A stretch of DNA of 64,000 nt, taken from JADKIH01 sp043747595. Lineage in GTDB: Bacteria > Bacteroidota > Bacteroidia > AKYH767-A > 2013-40CM-41-45. A program made the position numbers and the translations under genes. This document shows positions 37,020 to 45,864 of the stretch, in pieces (the stretch's first letter is position 1; the number at the start of each line of letters is the position of its first letter). The DNA lies in assembly GCA_043747595.1 (NCBI GenBank), contig JAYTOX010000003.1, positions 1 through 64,000 on the forward strand, given 5' to 3'. The notes under the pieces were generated by a model. That model saw only the letters and a list, made by a program, of their open reading frames with translations, was not told the origin of the DNA and made no database searches.

Positions 37020-37832
37020 TTATTCGGTGCCTTCTTCTGTTATAGCAGGAGCGTTAGAATTTTCTTCTACGATTTCGCTTGGAACAAAATTAGGATTTAC
37101 AAGATCTACCATTCCGTAACCTTGAACAGTATTCAATCCAAGGCCACATTCCCAAATAAATTTTTGCACTTGAGGATGCGCATGAAGCGTGAACGGAAGT
37201 AAATATCCGAAGATTGTTTCGTTACTATTGTTCTTATAAATACGCGCAAATTTTTTGTGCGTGTCGGCAATTTTCTGAACGTAAGTAGCATCGGGCATAA
37301 TTTCAAATTCAGCAAACGATGCAAGTTGAGATTCAGAGAAACCTGCTTTTTCCATACGATCAATTACAGCATCGTAAAATAAGTCGGAGAACTCTTGGTT
37401 TCTAGGATCCATTGCATCAGGAATAACTCCGGAAGCATCAACTTCAAAAGGAGGCTGAGAAATCATAGGGGAAATACAAACATATTTCATCACAGTTTTG
37501 AATTCCGGTTCTGCCATCACTTCGAATGATTTAGGAACTAACGTCAACTTAGCGAAGCTAACCAAACGGCGTTCAAAAATTTCATCGACCAGCATCTGAA
37601 GAAATTCAGGTTCAGGAGCTGAGAGCACCAACGAAACTTTAGAAGACAAGAAACGGATTTGACCGGCTTGCACCTTAGAAGTTCCTTTCAATGAAGAAAA
37701 ATTGTAGAACTCCGATTTGATTGGCATGTCACGGATTACTTCTTCTAAGAAAGCAGAGATAATTTTTTGATGATGAAGCGGAACAGTTCCACTGCTACCG
37801 TGAACTTTTAAAAAAGAAATTTTAATTCTCAT
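37020..37832 (-). CDS. Orphan Cas6-like RNA-binding/endoribonuclease family protein
   Basis: A 270-residue protein resembling Cas6, the enzyme that cuts CRISPR precursor RNA. Support: the N-terminal M-R-I-K-I-S-F-L-K strand, F-Y-N-F-S-S-L-K-G near residue 43, and the glycine-rich C-terminal motif C-G-L-G-L-N-T-V-Q-G-Y-G-M-V (residues 229-242), which corresponds to the G-x-G-x5-G-F-G loop of Cas6. No CRISPR array or other cas gene is present. In classical Cas6 a general histidine follows the first helix; here that segment (about residues 30-45) has no histidine, though H20 and H21 precede it. Catalysis is therefore doubtful. It follows the sugar transferase gene by 97 bases on the same strand. 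Confidence 0.75.
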   Translation of the reverse strand: MRIKISFLKVHGSSGTVPLHHQKIISAFLEEVIRDMPIKSEFYNFSSLKGTSKVQAGQIRFLSSKVSLVLSAPEPEFLQMLVDEIFERRLVSFAKLTLVPKSFEVMAEPEFKTVMKYVCISPMISQPPFEVDASGVIPDAMDPRNQEFSDLFYDAVIDRMEKAGFSESQLASFAEFEIMPDATYVQKIADTHKKFARIYKNNSNETIFGYLLPFTLHAHPQVQKFIWECGLGLNTVQGYGMVDLVNPNFVPSEIVEENSNAPAITEEGTE

Positions 37833-37929
37833 AATTTAATAATAAAAAGGTTTGCCCGATAAATGCCTGAAATTAATTAGTTCATGCAAAAAATAAACGG
37901 GGTGTGGTGGTTAGTTATATGTTTAATTA

Positions 37930-38556
37930 CTAGTGTGTCAATATTTTTCCAACGGTGCGAAAGATAATACGCAGATAATTACCAAAAGTAGGATTTTCGA
38001 TGAAGATTAAATTTAGTTTAATTTTTGCGGGGAGAACTTCATTCACATAATAGTGCTCCGGATCTTTTACTGTACTTAGCAATTCATTTTCATTTGAATA
38101 TTCGATAGATGCAAAATCTGTAATTCCAGGCTTTACGGAGAGAACAATCGATTGCATAGACGATTCATACAATTCTGCATAACGTCTTACTTCCGGTCGA
38201 GGACCAACTAAACTCATCTGACCTAACAATACATTTATTAATTGTGGCAATTCGTCGAATTTATATTTTCTTAAAATCAATCCTATCTTAGTTATGCGAG
38301 GATCTCTTGCACCAACAGTTATTAATCCTTTTTTATCGGAGTTGATTTTCATTGTTCTAAATTTAAACAATTTAAAATCGATATTGTTCTTCCCTACTCT
38401 CGATTGACGAAAGATTATAGGACCATGCGAATCTAATTTAATGAGTATGGCAATAACCAATAACACAGGTGAAAAGACAATCAGTCCTCCAAGAGAGAAA
38501 AGAAAATCGAACACACGTATTAGATACTTATTCATGAGAACCTTTACTTTGTTCAT
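37930..38556 (-). CDS. Initiating sugar-phosphate transferase (bacterial sugar transferase family)
   Basis: A 208-residue monotopic phosphoglycosyl transferase that probably loads the first sugar phosphate onto undecaprenyl phosphate. Features: an N-terminal membrane hairpin (about residues 12-35), I-I-F-R-Q-S-R-V-G-K, the K-F-R-T-M motif, K-Y-K-F-D-E-L-P-Q-L-I-N-V-L (catalytic D-E) and S-L-V-G-P-R-P-E-V. A second ATG at 38535 is a plausible start. It lies 7 bases after the hydrolase gene and is the last gene of the ten-gene operon running down from 49304. Confidence 0.93.
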   Translation of the reverse strand: MNKVKVLMNKYLIRVFDFLFSLGGLIVFSPVLLVIAILIKLDSHGPIIFRQSRVGKNNIDFKLFKFRTMKINSDKKGLITVGARDPRITKIGLILRKYKFDELPQLINVLLGQMSLVGPRPEVRRYAELYESSMQSIVLSVKPGITDFASIEYSNENELLSTVKDPEHYYVNEVLPAKIKLNLIFIENPTFGNYLRIIFRTVGKILTH

Positions 38557-38563
38557 TAAGAAT

Positions 38564-39877
38564 TTATTTTTTAGAACTTATCCAGGTCGCAATATCATTG
38601 ATCAGATCAATATCAACATTACCTTGTTTTTCATATTCAGCAGGAGTACTCTTGCCTTCACCTTGAATAAAAAAGTGATTCAATTTGGGATACATTTTAA
38701 AATCGACTTTCTTATTTTCTTTAAATGCATTTTGCCAAAGCTGAGCATCGGCGGTAGTTGTTTGATAATCTCTCAAGCCGTAAACAAAAAGCATAGGCAT
38801 ATTAATAGTTTTAGCTGAAGCGATTGGATCATAATTTTTCAAATCGTACCAATAGCTCGCAGGCGACTGAAGAATTTTGGTTGAATCGTTGACGGCTGCC
38901 GGCGTTAGAATTTTTATTCTATCACGTTGTACTTTTACCGAATCGACCATCTGCTTTTTTCTCACCGGGTCTTTTAAATCGGCTGCGAGGTATTCCGCTT
39001 GAGCCACAAATACATCTTCGAGCCTACGACCATTAGGAGCTAAATAGATTAATCCTTTAATAGACTTCGTTTCTTTAGCAATTCGCGGAAGCATCATGCC
39101 ACCAAACGAATGTCCGCATAAAAATATGTTGTTCGTATCAATAGAAGTATCTTCTTTAGCAACCTCAATAGCTTTTAAAACATCTTCTATCACTTCTTGA
39201 CGAACTGTATAAGTAGATGCTTCGTGATCCATCCTAGATTTGAACAAGCGTGTACGTTTTTCGAAACGTAATACAGCAATATTTTTAAGTGCTAAGCCAC
39301 TTGCTAAGTCACGAAATATTTTCAACGGCCCCAAACTTTCATCTCTGTCGTTCGGTCCTGAGCCATGTATTAAAATTACCAAAGGATGTTTACCCGGCAA
39401 ATTAGGTATTGAAAGTGTACCCGGAATCCGATAAGAATTAGTTGTCATCAACACTTTTCGATCGGTAGCCGCTGCTGCATTATAGTAAGAAGGTGTTTTG
39501 TATTCAGGTCGTGTATCAAAAGGCAAAAAATACAATCCTTTAATTTTAGACTTTGCATCCCAGATCAATCGAAAATTCATTTTCCGATTTTCAAATTGAA
39601 GCACCTGTGTTTGTACATAAAAAGCACCTTGAGTACTTGACTCGTCTTTTACCTTCGTTTTAAAAGCACCATTTTGTTTTAAAAGACCATTCCAAATTGC
39701 AGCTAAACGAGCTGTATCTAATTTAGTAAAAACGTCTTTATCAATTTGGTCAAATACTTTTTGAAATTCCTTCCGTTGAAAATGTTCAAGTACAGTTTCA
39801 GATAATCTTTTGATATCAGGTTCTTGTGCATTTGCTGTAAACGCAAATAATACCAAGGCGATTAATAGTTTTTTCAT
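38564..39877 (-). CDS. Exported alpha/beta hydrolase with DUF3887-like N-terminal domain
   Basis: A 437-residue protein with a signal peptide ending T-A-N-A-Q. Residues about 20-115 look like a DUF3887/NTF2-like domain. The remainder is an alpha/beta hydrolase: H-G-S-G-P-N-D-R-D oxyanion region, nucleophile elbow C-G-H-S-F-G-G (Ser near 250), acid D in V-Y-G-L-R-D-Y-Q near 380, and a late L-N-H-F-F histidine. Its place inside a glycan operon suggests deacylation of a polysaccharide, but that is only context. The start overlaps the stop of the upstream aminotransferase gene (four bases). Confidence 0.85.
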   Translation of the reverse strand: MKKLLIALVLFAFTANAQEPDIKRLSETVLEHFQRKEFQKVFDQIDKDVFTKLDTARLAAIWNGLLKQNGAFKTKVKDESSTQGAFYVQTQVLQFENRKMNFRLIWDAKSKIKGLYFLPFDTRPEYKTPSYYNAAAATDRKVLMTTNSYRIPGTLSIPNLPGKHPLVILIHGSGPNDRDESLGPLKIFRDLASGLALKNIAVLRFEKRTRLFKSRMDHEASTYTVRQEVIEDVLKAIEVAKEDTSIDTNNIFLCGHSFGGMMLPRIAKETKSIKGLIYLAPNGRRLEDVFVAQAEYLAADLKDPVRKKQMVDSVKVQRDRIKILTPAAVNDSTKILQSPASYWYDLKNYDPIASAKTINMPMLFVYGLRDYQTTTADAQLWQNAFKENKKVDFKMYPKLNHFFIQGEGKSTPAEYEKQGNVDIDLINDIATWISSKK

Positions 39878-41097
39878 AGAGTGCGAATATATAATTCTTC
39901 TTCAACAGATTGAATAACCGTGTTTGTTATTTCCTCCACTTGTGCTGTTGATAAATCGTAATAAACAGGCAAAGAAATTTCACAAGAATAATTTTTATAA
40001 CAATTGGGGTAATTTTCAATCGAATAGCCCAATGATTGATAAAACGACATCATCGGAACAGGAATAAAATGGACATTGACGCTGATGTCTTTGTTAAAGA
40101 TATGCTGCATAATTTTATCGCGTGTACCTTCGCTGATTCCCTTTATACGCAGAGCATACAAGTGATACGATGACTCACTACCATCACCCCTTCCCGGAGG
40201 TAGTATTGCCCAAGATTTATCGGCGAAAGCATTATCGTATGCGTTGCAAATTGCTTTACGTTTTGGCAGTGTTTCGCTATCGTATCGTGCTAGCTCAACA
40301 AGTCCGATAGAAGCTAAAATATCGGTCATATTCATTTTAAAACCGGCTTCCACAATATCATATCGCCAATTCCCTTTTTGCATTTTAGCTAAAGCATCTT
40401 TATTCTGACCATGAAGTGTTTTAATGCACAACTTTTTATAAATCTCATCATTATCGAAAGGTGCATCAAAATTTAAAGCAATAGCACCACCTTCTGCAGT
40501 GGTAAGATTTTTTACCGCATGAAAAGAGAAAACCGAACAATCAGTAAGCGTACCTGTCTTCTTTCCTTTGTATGTTCCACCTAGCGAATGAGCGGCATCA
40601 GAAAGAATAAAAATACGACCTAATTGTTTTTGCTCATCGGTACTGGCAACAAAGATCGAACGAAGTGATGCTTCTCGAACCATTGTATTAAGTTCATCAT
40701 AATCACAAGGCCATCCTCCAAAATCTACGGGCATAATGACTTTGGTATTTTTAGTAATCGCTGCTCTTACCTTGTCAGGATCTAAATTGAAATCATCTTT
40801 TACATCTACAAAAACGGGTGTAGCTCCACAATGAATTACAACATTGGCTGTAGCTGAATATGTGTACGAAGGAAGAATAACTTCGTCGCCTTTCGTAACT
40901 CCAAACCAACGAAGCATAATTTCCAAACCGGCGGTTGCAGAATTTAAGCAAAGCGTAGCAGGATTTCCACAATAAGTGGCAAGCTGTTTTTCAAATTTTT
41001 TCGTCTTTGGTCCGGTTGTTAGCCAACCCGACTTCAGCGTATCTACAACTTCATCAATAATTTTTTGATCTACTCGTGGTGGTGAAAAAGGGATCAT
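39874..41097 (-). CDS. DegT/DnrJ/EryC1/StrS family sugar aminotransferase
   Basis: A PLP-dependent aminotransferase (407 residues) of the DegT family, which transfers an amino group to a keto-sugar nucleotide. Visible features: K-S-G-W-L-T-T-G-P-K-T near the N terminus, S-A-T-A-G-L-E, V-I-L-P-S-Y-T-Y-S-A-T, D-A-A-H-S-L-G-G (cofactor-binding Asp), and F-H-A-V-K-N-L-T-T-A-E-G-G (PLP lysine). It makes an amino sugar for the surface polymer, probably UDP-linked and downstream of epimerase or dehydratase steps. The rest of that pathway is not in the window. Confidence 0.92.
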   Translation of the reverse strand: MIPFSPPRVDQKIIDEVVDTLKSGWLTTGPKTKKFEKQLATYCGNPATLCLNSATAGLEIMLRWFGVTKGDEVILPSYTYSATANVVIHCGATPVFVDVKDDFNLDPDKVRAAITKNTKVIMPVDFGGWPCDYDELNTMVREASLRSIFVASTDEQKQLGRIFILSDAAHSLGGTYKGKKTGTLTDCSVFSFHAVKNLTTAEGGAIALNFDAPFDNDEIYKKLCIKTLHGQNKDALAKMQKGNWRYDIVEAGFKMNMTDILASIGLVELARYDSETLPKRKAICNAYDNAFADKSWAILPPGRGDGSESSYHLYALRIKGISEGTRDKIMQHIFNKDISVNVHFIPVPMMSFYQSLGYSIENYPNCYKNYSCEISLPVYYDLSTAQVEEITNTVIQSVEEELYIRTL

Positions 41098-41182
41098 GTC
41101 TCAATCTTGGTTTTTATTCTAAAAAACGACTTCGCAGTACTAATTTTTAGTCGGTGTCGAAGATAAAAACAATGTCTGAGAA

Positions 41183-42463
41183 TTAGTCACTTTTGCGATT
41201 AAATAAGTAATAATATTCATAAAAATAACATCCAAAAAAAGAGAAGAAGAACAATGAGGAAGCCCTTAAAATTGTATCACCAACTCCATTGAAAAGTACG
41301 ATAAGCATAAAGCTGAAAAAAAAGAACTCCCCGGAACGAGAATACTGAAATATGGGAATTAATAGAGTTAAAATCAGTAAAAGTGCTGCAAAAATTCCCA
41401 AGGTAACTGCTGTTTGTAAGTACTGGTTATGTGCACCCGTACTTTTCTCTGCCAATACATGCAGCCCTGAATTATTCAATCTTTTTACCGATTCAGGAAT
41501 TACATCGCCTGTACCTACACCTAGCCAAAAATTATCTTTCAGAAGGGCTAAACCATTTCTCAGCAATCCAATTCGAATAGTGGTACTATTATAACCTACA
41601 TGATTTACAGTATCTACTAACGCCGATTTATCTTCCTTCTTTTCGATAACATCTGAGATTTGCGAAAAACGATTATACACTTTTATCAAAGAAAAAAATA
41701 AAAATAAAATAACAATCGTTCCTGCCGCAAGTCGTGGCCAGATTGATCTAATTTTTTTTCGTTGAATAACTTCAAGAATAGTGAAAACGATGAGCGTAAA
41801 AAACGTAGTAAGCATAGCAATACGAGCAGTAAGAATAATCGCTACAATTATGAATACAAAAAAAAGAAAAACATTCATCCATTTAACCGGTCGGGAAACA
41901 AATTTATCTTCCAACATCAATTGCATCAAAAATAATATTGATAAATTAATATACATTGTGAAGTAAGTAGGATGCATTAAATAAGAAAAAGAAGTGTAAT
42001 AAAAATCTTGAAAATCATGATTCAACAAAAAATGTTGAAACGATTTTATGAAACAATAAATTACGGCTACCAAACAACCGTAGATCAATGATTTTCTTAT
42101 CAAAATAAAAGATGATTTTTCGAACGGCAATGTCAAAAATAAGAATGGAAACAATAGAAGCGGGATTTTAATTAGCAAATCTTCCCACCCCAACGAATAA
42201 TTTTCCGTCCATAACATTCCTACGAGGTAGAACAAATACAATAAGGGCATTGTAATAAAAAATGGTCTTTCTTTTAATCGCAGATAAAAGGAAGAATAGT
42301 TGCCATGAAAAAGAACATAGATTAATAAAAGAATCCAACAAACTACCGATCCATTTTGAAAGAAGGGCAAACAAAATACCGAAATAGCCAACAAAACGGA
42401 AATCATTTTCTGTTCAGCTTTTGCTTGCTTGGTCGGAATTTTTTTGTTGATACCTGGACTCAT
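41183..42463 (-). CDS. O-antigen ligase/polymerase family membrane protein
   Basis: A 426-residue Wzy/WaaL-type protein with about 11 membrane helices. The large periplasmic loop and the helix after it carry the family's motif near residue 300 (G-L-L-R-N-G-L-A-L-L-K-D-N-F-W-L-G-V-G-T-G and later A-H-N-Q-Y-L-Q-T). H-N-x-Y is characteristic of the PF04932 family. It lies 85 bases downstream of the DegT start and directly abuts the glycosyltransferase gene upstream in the operon. With a second such protein at 46799-48067, one probably polymerises and the other ligates or is specific for another glycan. Confidence 0.87.
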   Translation of the reverse strand: MSPGINKKIPTKQAKAEQKMISVLLAISVFCLPFFQNGSVVCWILLLIYVLFHGNYSSFYLRLKERPFFITMPLLYLFYLVGMLWTENYSLGWEDLLIKIPLLLFPFLFLTLPFEKSSFILIRKSLIYGCLVAVIYCFIKSFQHFLLNHDFQDFYYTSFSYLMHPTYFTMYINLSILFLMQLMLEDKFVSRPVKWMNVFLFFVFIIVAIILTARIAMLTTFFTLIVFTILEVIQRKKIRSIWPRLAAGTIVILFLFFSLIKVYNRFSQISDVIEKKEDKSALVDTVNHVGYNSTTIRIGLLRNGLALLKDNFWLGVGTGDVIPESVKRLNNSGLHVLAEKSTGAHNQYLQTAVTLGIFAALLLILTLLIPIFQYSRSGEFFFFSFMLIVLFNGVGDTILRASSLFFFSFFGCYFYEYYYLFNRKSD

Positions 42464-43693
42464 TTAATTCTGATTTACTTGAGTTAAAAGTCGATAAAAA
42501 TCGGTGGCAATAGTATTTCTATTAAACTTTTGATCAACATAGTTACGAGCATTCTCACCCCATATTTTTACTTCATTCGGATGTTGACTCATGTAAACGA
42601 TTGAATCAGCCAGTTCTTGGCTCGATTCGGGAGTAAAAAATATTCCACATTTCCCATCATCAATAAAAAGTTGCTTAGCCTCCCCTTCTACTCCTAAAAG
42701 AATTGGTTTTTGCATTGAAAGCGCTTCAAAAATTTTAGAAGGGATTGCTCCTTTAAAAAGTTCGAGGCGTCTTAAAGGAATAATTGCAGCAGTAGCCGCA
42801 GCTACAATATTTGGCATCTGTGCTTTTGCAACCGGTTCAAAAAATAATACATTCTTTAATTCCAACTGTTCTGCTTTTTTCACGAGCCGTTCCTTCTCAG
42901 GTCCATCGCCGAGAAGAACAATTTTAATATCATTTTTATCTTTTAACAAAGTTGCAGCATCCAAAAGAAGATCCAGCCCTTGCGCATAGCCGATTATTCC
43001 GGCATACAGAAAAACCAAGTCTTCGTTTTTCAAACCTACACTAGCCTTCCAATCGCTCATGTATTTCGATGGATCATAATAAGAGAGATCCACGCCATTG
43101 GGCAACCAATACACATTACTCTTCGGAAACCGCGACTGAATGTTAGCAACAATTCCTTGTGTTTGTCCTGTGATAATAGCAGACTTTCGATAAAGAAACT
43201 CTTCTAACCAAGTAGAAATGCGTAAGAGCAATTTATTGGTAACAAGTCCCAATTTCTCAGCACTTTCAGGCCAAAGATCAGAGACATTAAAAATCATTTT
43301 TGCCTTTTTCTTTTTCGCGAGAAAAAATGCCGAGATTCCTAAAAACAACGGAGGGCTTTCACAAAATACAAAATCGAATGACCCTTGAATTTTCGACGAG
43401 CTTCGATATGAACTTAGAACAAATGAGAAATAATTCAACAATCTTTTTAGAATACTCCGATCGGTGGTAACATAAATTGAAGAACGATGCACTTTTAATC
43501 CGTGCATTTCTTCATACAAATATTTTTTTCCTCTGTAATCTTCATGAATAACCATTTTTGGATAGTTAGGCATAGCAGTCATTACAGTAATATCTACACC
43601 CATTTTCTGAAGACGAACAGCCAGTTCAAACAAACGATTTTGAGGAGCGCCTACCTCCGGAGGAAAATATTGAGTAAGAATAAGTAAACGCAT
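42464..43693 (-). CDS. Glycosyltransferase family 4 (WbuB/WcaI-like)
   Basis: A GT-B glycosyltransferase of 409 residues. It opens R-L-L-I-L-T-Q-Y-F-P-P-E-V-G-A-P-Q-N-R, typical of the WbuB/L-fucosamine-transferase-like group. The C-terminal half has F-L-Y-A-G-I-I-G-Y-A-Q-G and L-L-G-D-G-P-E-K-E-R, and then I-P-S-K-I-F-E-A-L-S-M-Q-K-P near residue 325. N-acetyl-fucosamine-like specificity is possible by resemblance to WbuB but unproven. It sits between wecB and the O-antigen ligase with no gap. Confidence 0.87.
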   Translation of the reverse strand: MRLLILTQYFPPEVGAPQNRLFELAVRLQKMGVDITVMTAMPNYPKMVIHEDYRGKKYLYEEMHGLKVHRSSIYVTTDRSILKRLLNYFSFVLSSYRSSSKIQGSFDFVFCESPPLFLGISAFFLAKKKKAKMIFNVSDLWPESAEKLGLVTNKLLLRISTWLEEFLYRKSAIITGQTQGIVANIQSRFPKSNVYWLPNGVDLSYYDPSKYMSDWKASVGLKNEDLVFLYAGIIGYAQGLDLLLDAATLLKDKNDIKIVLLGDGPEKERLVKKAEQLELKNVLFFEPVAKAQMPNIVAAATAAIIPLRRLELFKGAIPSKIFEALSMQKPILLGVEGEAKQLFIDDGKCGIFFTPESSQELADSIVYMSQHPNEVKIWGENARNYVDQKFNRNTIATDFYRLLTQVNQN

Positions 43694-43694
43694 A

Positions 43695-44768
43695 TCAACA
43701 ATATTTTTCGATGGCTGCTACAATTTTTTCACTTGCATGGCCGCCACCATAAAGTTCCGTTCCCGACATAAAATCTTTTTGCAAAAATTTCTCTATACAA
43801 GAAATTATTTTTTTTGAATCGGCACCGGCCAAAATATTAAAACCATTATCAACTAATTCAACCCATTCCGTTTCATCACGAAGAGTAACACAATTTTTAG
43901 AAAAGAAGTATGCTTCTTTTTGTAACCCTCCGCTATCAGTCATTACTAACGACGAACCTTTTATTAATTCAATCATATCAAAATATCCAACCGGAGAAAT
44001 TATTTTACATTCAGGAATTATTCCTAATGCTTCGAATGTTTTTTTTGTACGTGGATGCAATGGAAGTACAATAGGAGTTTTCGCATTAATAAAATTAATT
44101 GCACTTACAATTTCGTTCAATCGTTTTGGATCGTTCGTGTTTTCTTGTCGATGAAGCGTACATAAAATATATTTTTCCAAACCAAGCTCATTGATGATTG
44201 TAGAATATTTCGATGAACGTTGCGAATAATACATAGCAGCATCTTGCATAACATCGCCTGTTTTAACAATAGCAATATTCATTTTGTCAAATCCCTCCGA
44301 TTTTAAATTAGCGATTGCATGATCAGTAGGACAGCAAAGCAAATTCGAAATACGATCAGTCAAAATACGATTTATTTCTTCCGGCATAGCCATGTTGAAG
44401 CTACGGAGACCTGCTTCCACATGAATTAATTTAATATTTAGTTTTGCCGCAGCGAGCGCACCGGCTAGTGTGGAATTAGTATCACCGTAAACCAATACAG
44501 CATCAGGTTTTTCACTTATAATAGTTTGTTCAATCCCTGTGAGCATTTGAGCTGTCATTTCCCCATGTAACGAAGCACGGATTTCCAAATTGAGAATTGG
44601 TTTAGGAATTTCCATTTCTCTAAAAAAAATTTCCGACATACTATCGTCATAATGCTGACCGGTATGCAAGATTACCTCATTCATAGAAGTATTTGATCTA
44701 ATAGCTCGGCTAACTGCAGCCGCTTTAATAAATTGTGGTCGAGCACCTACAATGGTTAATATCTTCAT
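43695..44768 (-). CDS. wecB: UDP-N-acetylglucosamine 2-epimerase (non-hydrolysing)
   Basis: WecB interconverts UDP-GlcNAc and UDP-ManNAc, supplying ManNAc or related sugars for the polymer. The 357-residue sequence shows I-V-G-A-R-P-Q-F-I-K at the N terminus, L-H-T-G-Q-H-Y-D-D-S-M-S, V-Y-G-D-T-N-S-T-L-A-G, H-V-E-A-G-L-R-S-F, M-P-E-E-I-N-R-I-L-T-D, and the late M-T-D-S-G-G-L-Q-K-E-A, all standard. It is central in the ten-gene operon. No WecC dehydrogenase is visible in the window, so further modification of ManNAc is not shown. Confidence 0.95.
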   Translation of the reverse strand: MKILTIVGARPQFIKAAAVSRAIRSNTSMNEVILHTGQHYDDSMSEIFFREMEIPKPILNLEIRASLHGEMTAQMLTGIEQTIISEKPDAVLVYGDTNSTLAGALAAAKLNIKLIHVEAGLRSFNMAMPEEINRILTDRISNLLCCPTDHAIANLKSEGFDKMNIAIVKTGDVMQDAAMYYSQRSSKYSTIINELGLEKYILCTLHRQENTNDPKRLNEIVSAINFINAKTPIVLPLHPRTKKTFEALGIIPECKIISPVGYFDMIELIKGSSLVMTDSGGLQKEAYFFSKNCVTLRDETEWVELVDNGFNILAGADSKKIISCIEKFLQKDFMSGTELYGGGHASEKIVAAIEKYC

Positions 44769-44775
44769 TCACTCT

Positions 44776-45864
44776 TTATTTGTATTGTTTGTAAAAATAC
44801 GACATTTTATCTACACATGTATTCCAATCGTAGAGTTGCTTTACTCTTGCTCGTCCGGCCTTCCCTAATTGGATTCTCTTCGATTTATTATCGACCAAAA
44901 AAAGTAAAGCACTCGCAGCTTCATCAACATTCTCAACTGAAACATGAATTCCACAATCGCTCGTTACAATTTCATTCAATCCACCTGTTGAAGTAACAAC
45001 TACAGGAAGTGTTGTGGACATCGCTTCCAAAACACTTACTCCAAAACTTTCACTTCTCGAAAGATTTGCAAAAATATCGAAGCGCTGATAATATTCAGGT
45101 AAATAATCGAATGGAATTTTCCCTATAAAAGTAATGGCATTTCCTAACATTAATTGTTCAGCAAGCGATTTCAAATTCTGTTCTTGACTTCCGCCGCCTA
45201 CTATTTGGAGTTGGAGATTCAGTTGAGGACGAAGCTTGAACACTTCGGCAAATGCTTTTATCAAAATATCAATTCCATAAACCGTTTCTAGCGACTTTAC
45301 AGTTCCAATAACAATTTCAGTTGAATCTGAAATTTTCTTTTCACTAAAAAGATCAGTGTCTATTCCGAAAGGTATAACAACTACTTCTTTTTTCGTGAGT
45401 ACTCTAGTTTTAACTGCTAGTATTTCGCTGGCAGAAAATATTTTTGTAGCTCGGCTAAGAATTCCGGAAATTGCTTTTTTATGAATAGAAGATTTAGTTG
45501 GAAATTCAAAAATATCGGAGCCCCAGACGCTAATAAAAAAAGGTTGATGGCCCGACAAAGCCCCGAGTAATCCGTAGCTCGTAGCATAGTGTGCATGTAC
45601 AACATCAGGCTTCCATTTTTTTACAATTGTTCTAAGAGTTGAAACGGCAGTGAGATATTTTAATTTACCAAAATCCGACCCATTGAAATTGCCGCTTGAA
45701 TTTTTACCAGAAGAAAAGACTTCCACATTTGGAAGAGAGTCAATGATTAATTGGTTCGGCTGATTTAAAGTAAAGACTGCAATCTCAAATCCTTCGGATG
45801 AAAGAGAACGAATCCATTTCAGGAGATGAGAAGAGTTAATATCGCCAAGTAAAAGGATTTTCAT
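44776..45864 (-). CDS. Glycosyltransferase family 4
   Basis: A GT-B glycosyltransferase of 362 residues. Features: I-L-L-L-G-D-I-N-S-S-H opening strand, V-H-A-H-Y-A-T-S-Y-G, S-V-W-G-S-D-I, I-P-F-G-I-D, and the donor-site R-S-E-S-F-G-V-S-V-L-E-A-M-S (E-x7-E). Its start overlaps the family 2 glycosyltransferase stop by four bases and it ends 7 bases from wecB, so it is coupled in the operon. Sugar specificity unknown. Confidence 0.88.
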   Translation of the reverse strand: MKILLLGDINSSHLLKWIRSLSSEGFEIAVFTLNQPNQLIIDSLPNVEVFSSGKNSSGNFNGSDFGKLKYLTAVSTLRTIVKKWKPDVVHAHYATSYGLLGALSGHQPFFISVWGSDIFEFPTKSSIHKKAISGILSRATKIFSASEILAVKTRVLTKKEVVVIPFGIDTDLFSEKKISDSTEIVIGTVKSLETVYGIDILIKAFAEVFKLRPQLNLQLQIVGGGSQEQNLKSLAEQLMLGNAITFIGKIPFDYLPEYYQRFDIFANLSRSESFGVSVLEAMSTTLPVVVTSTGGLNEIVTSDCGIHVSVENVDEAASALLFLVDNKSKRIQLGKAGRARVKQLYDWNTCVDKMSYFYKQYK

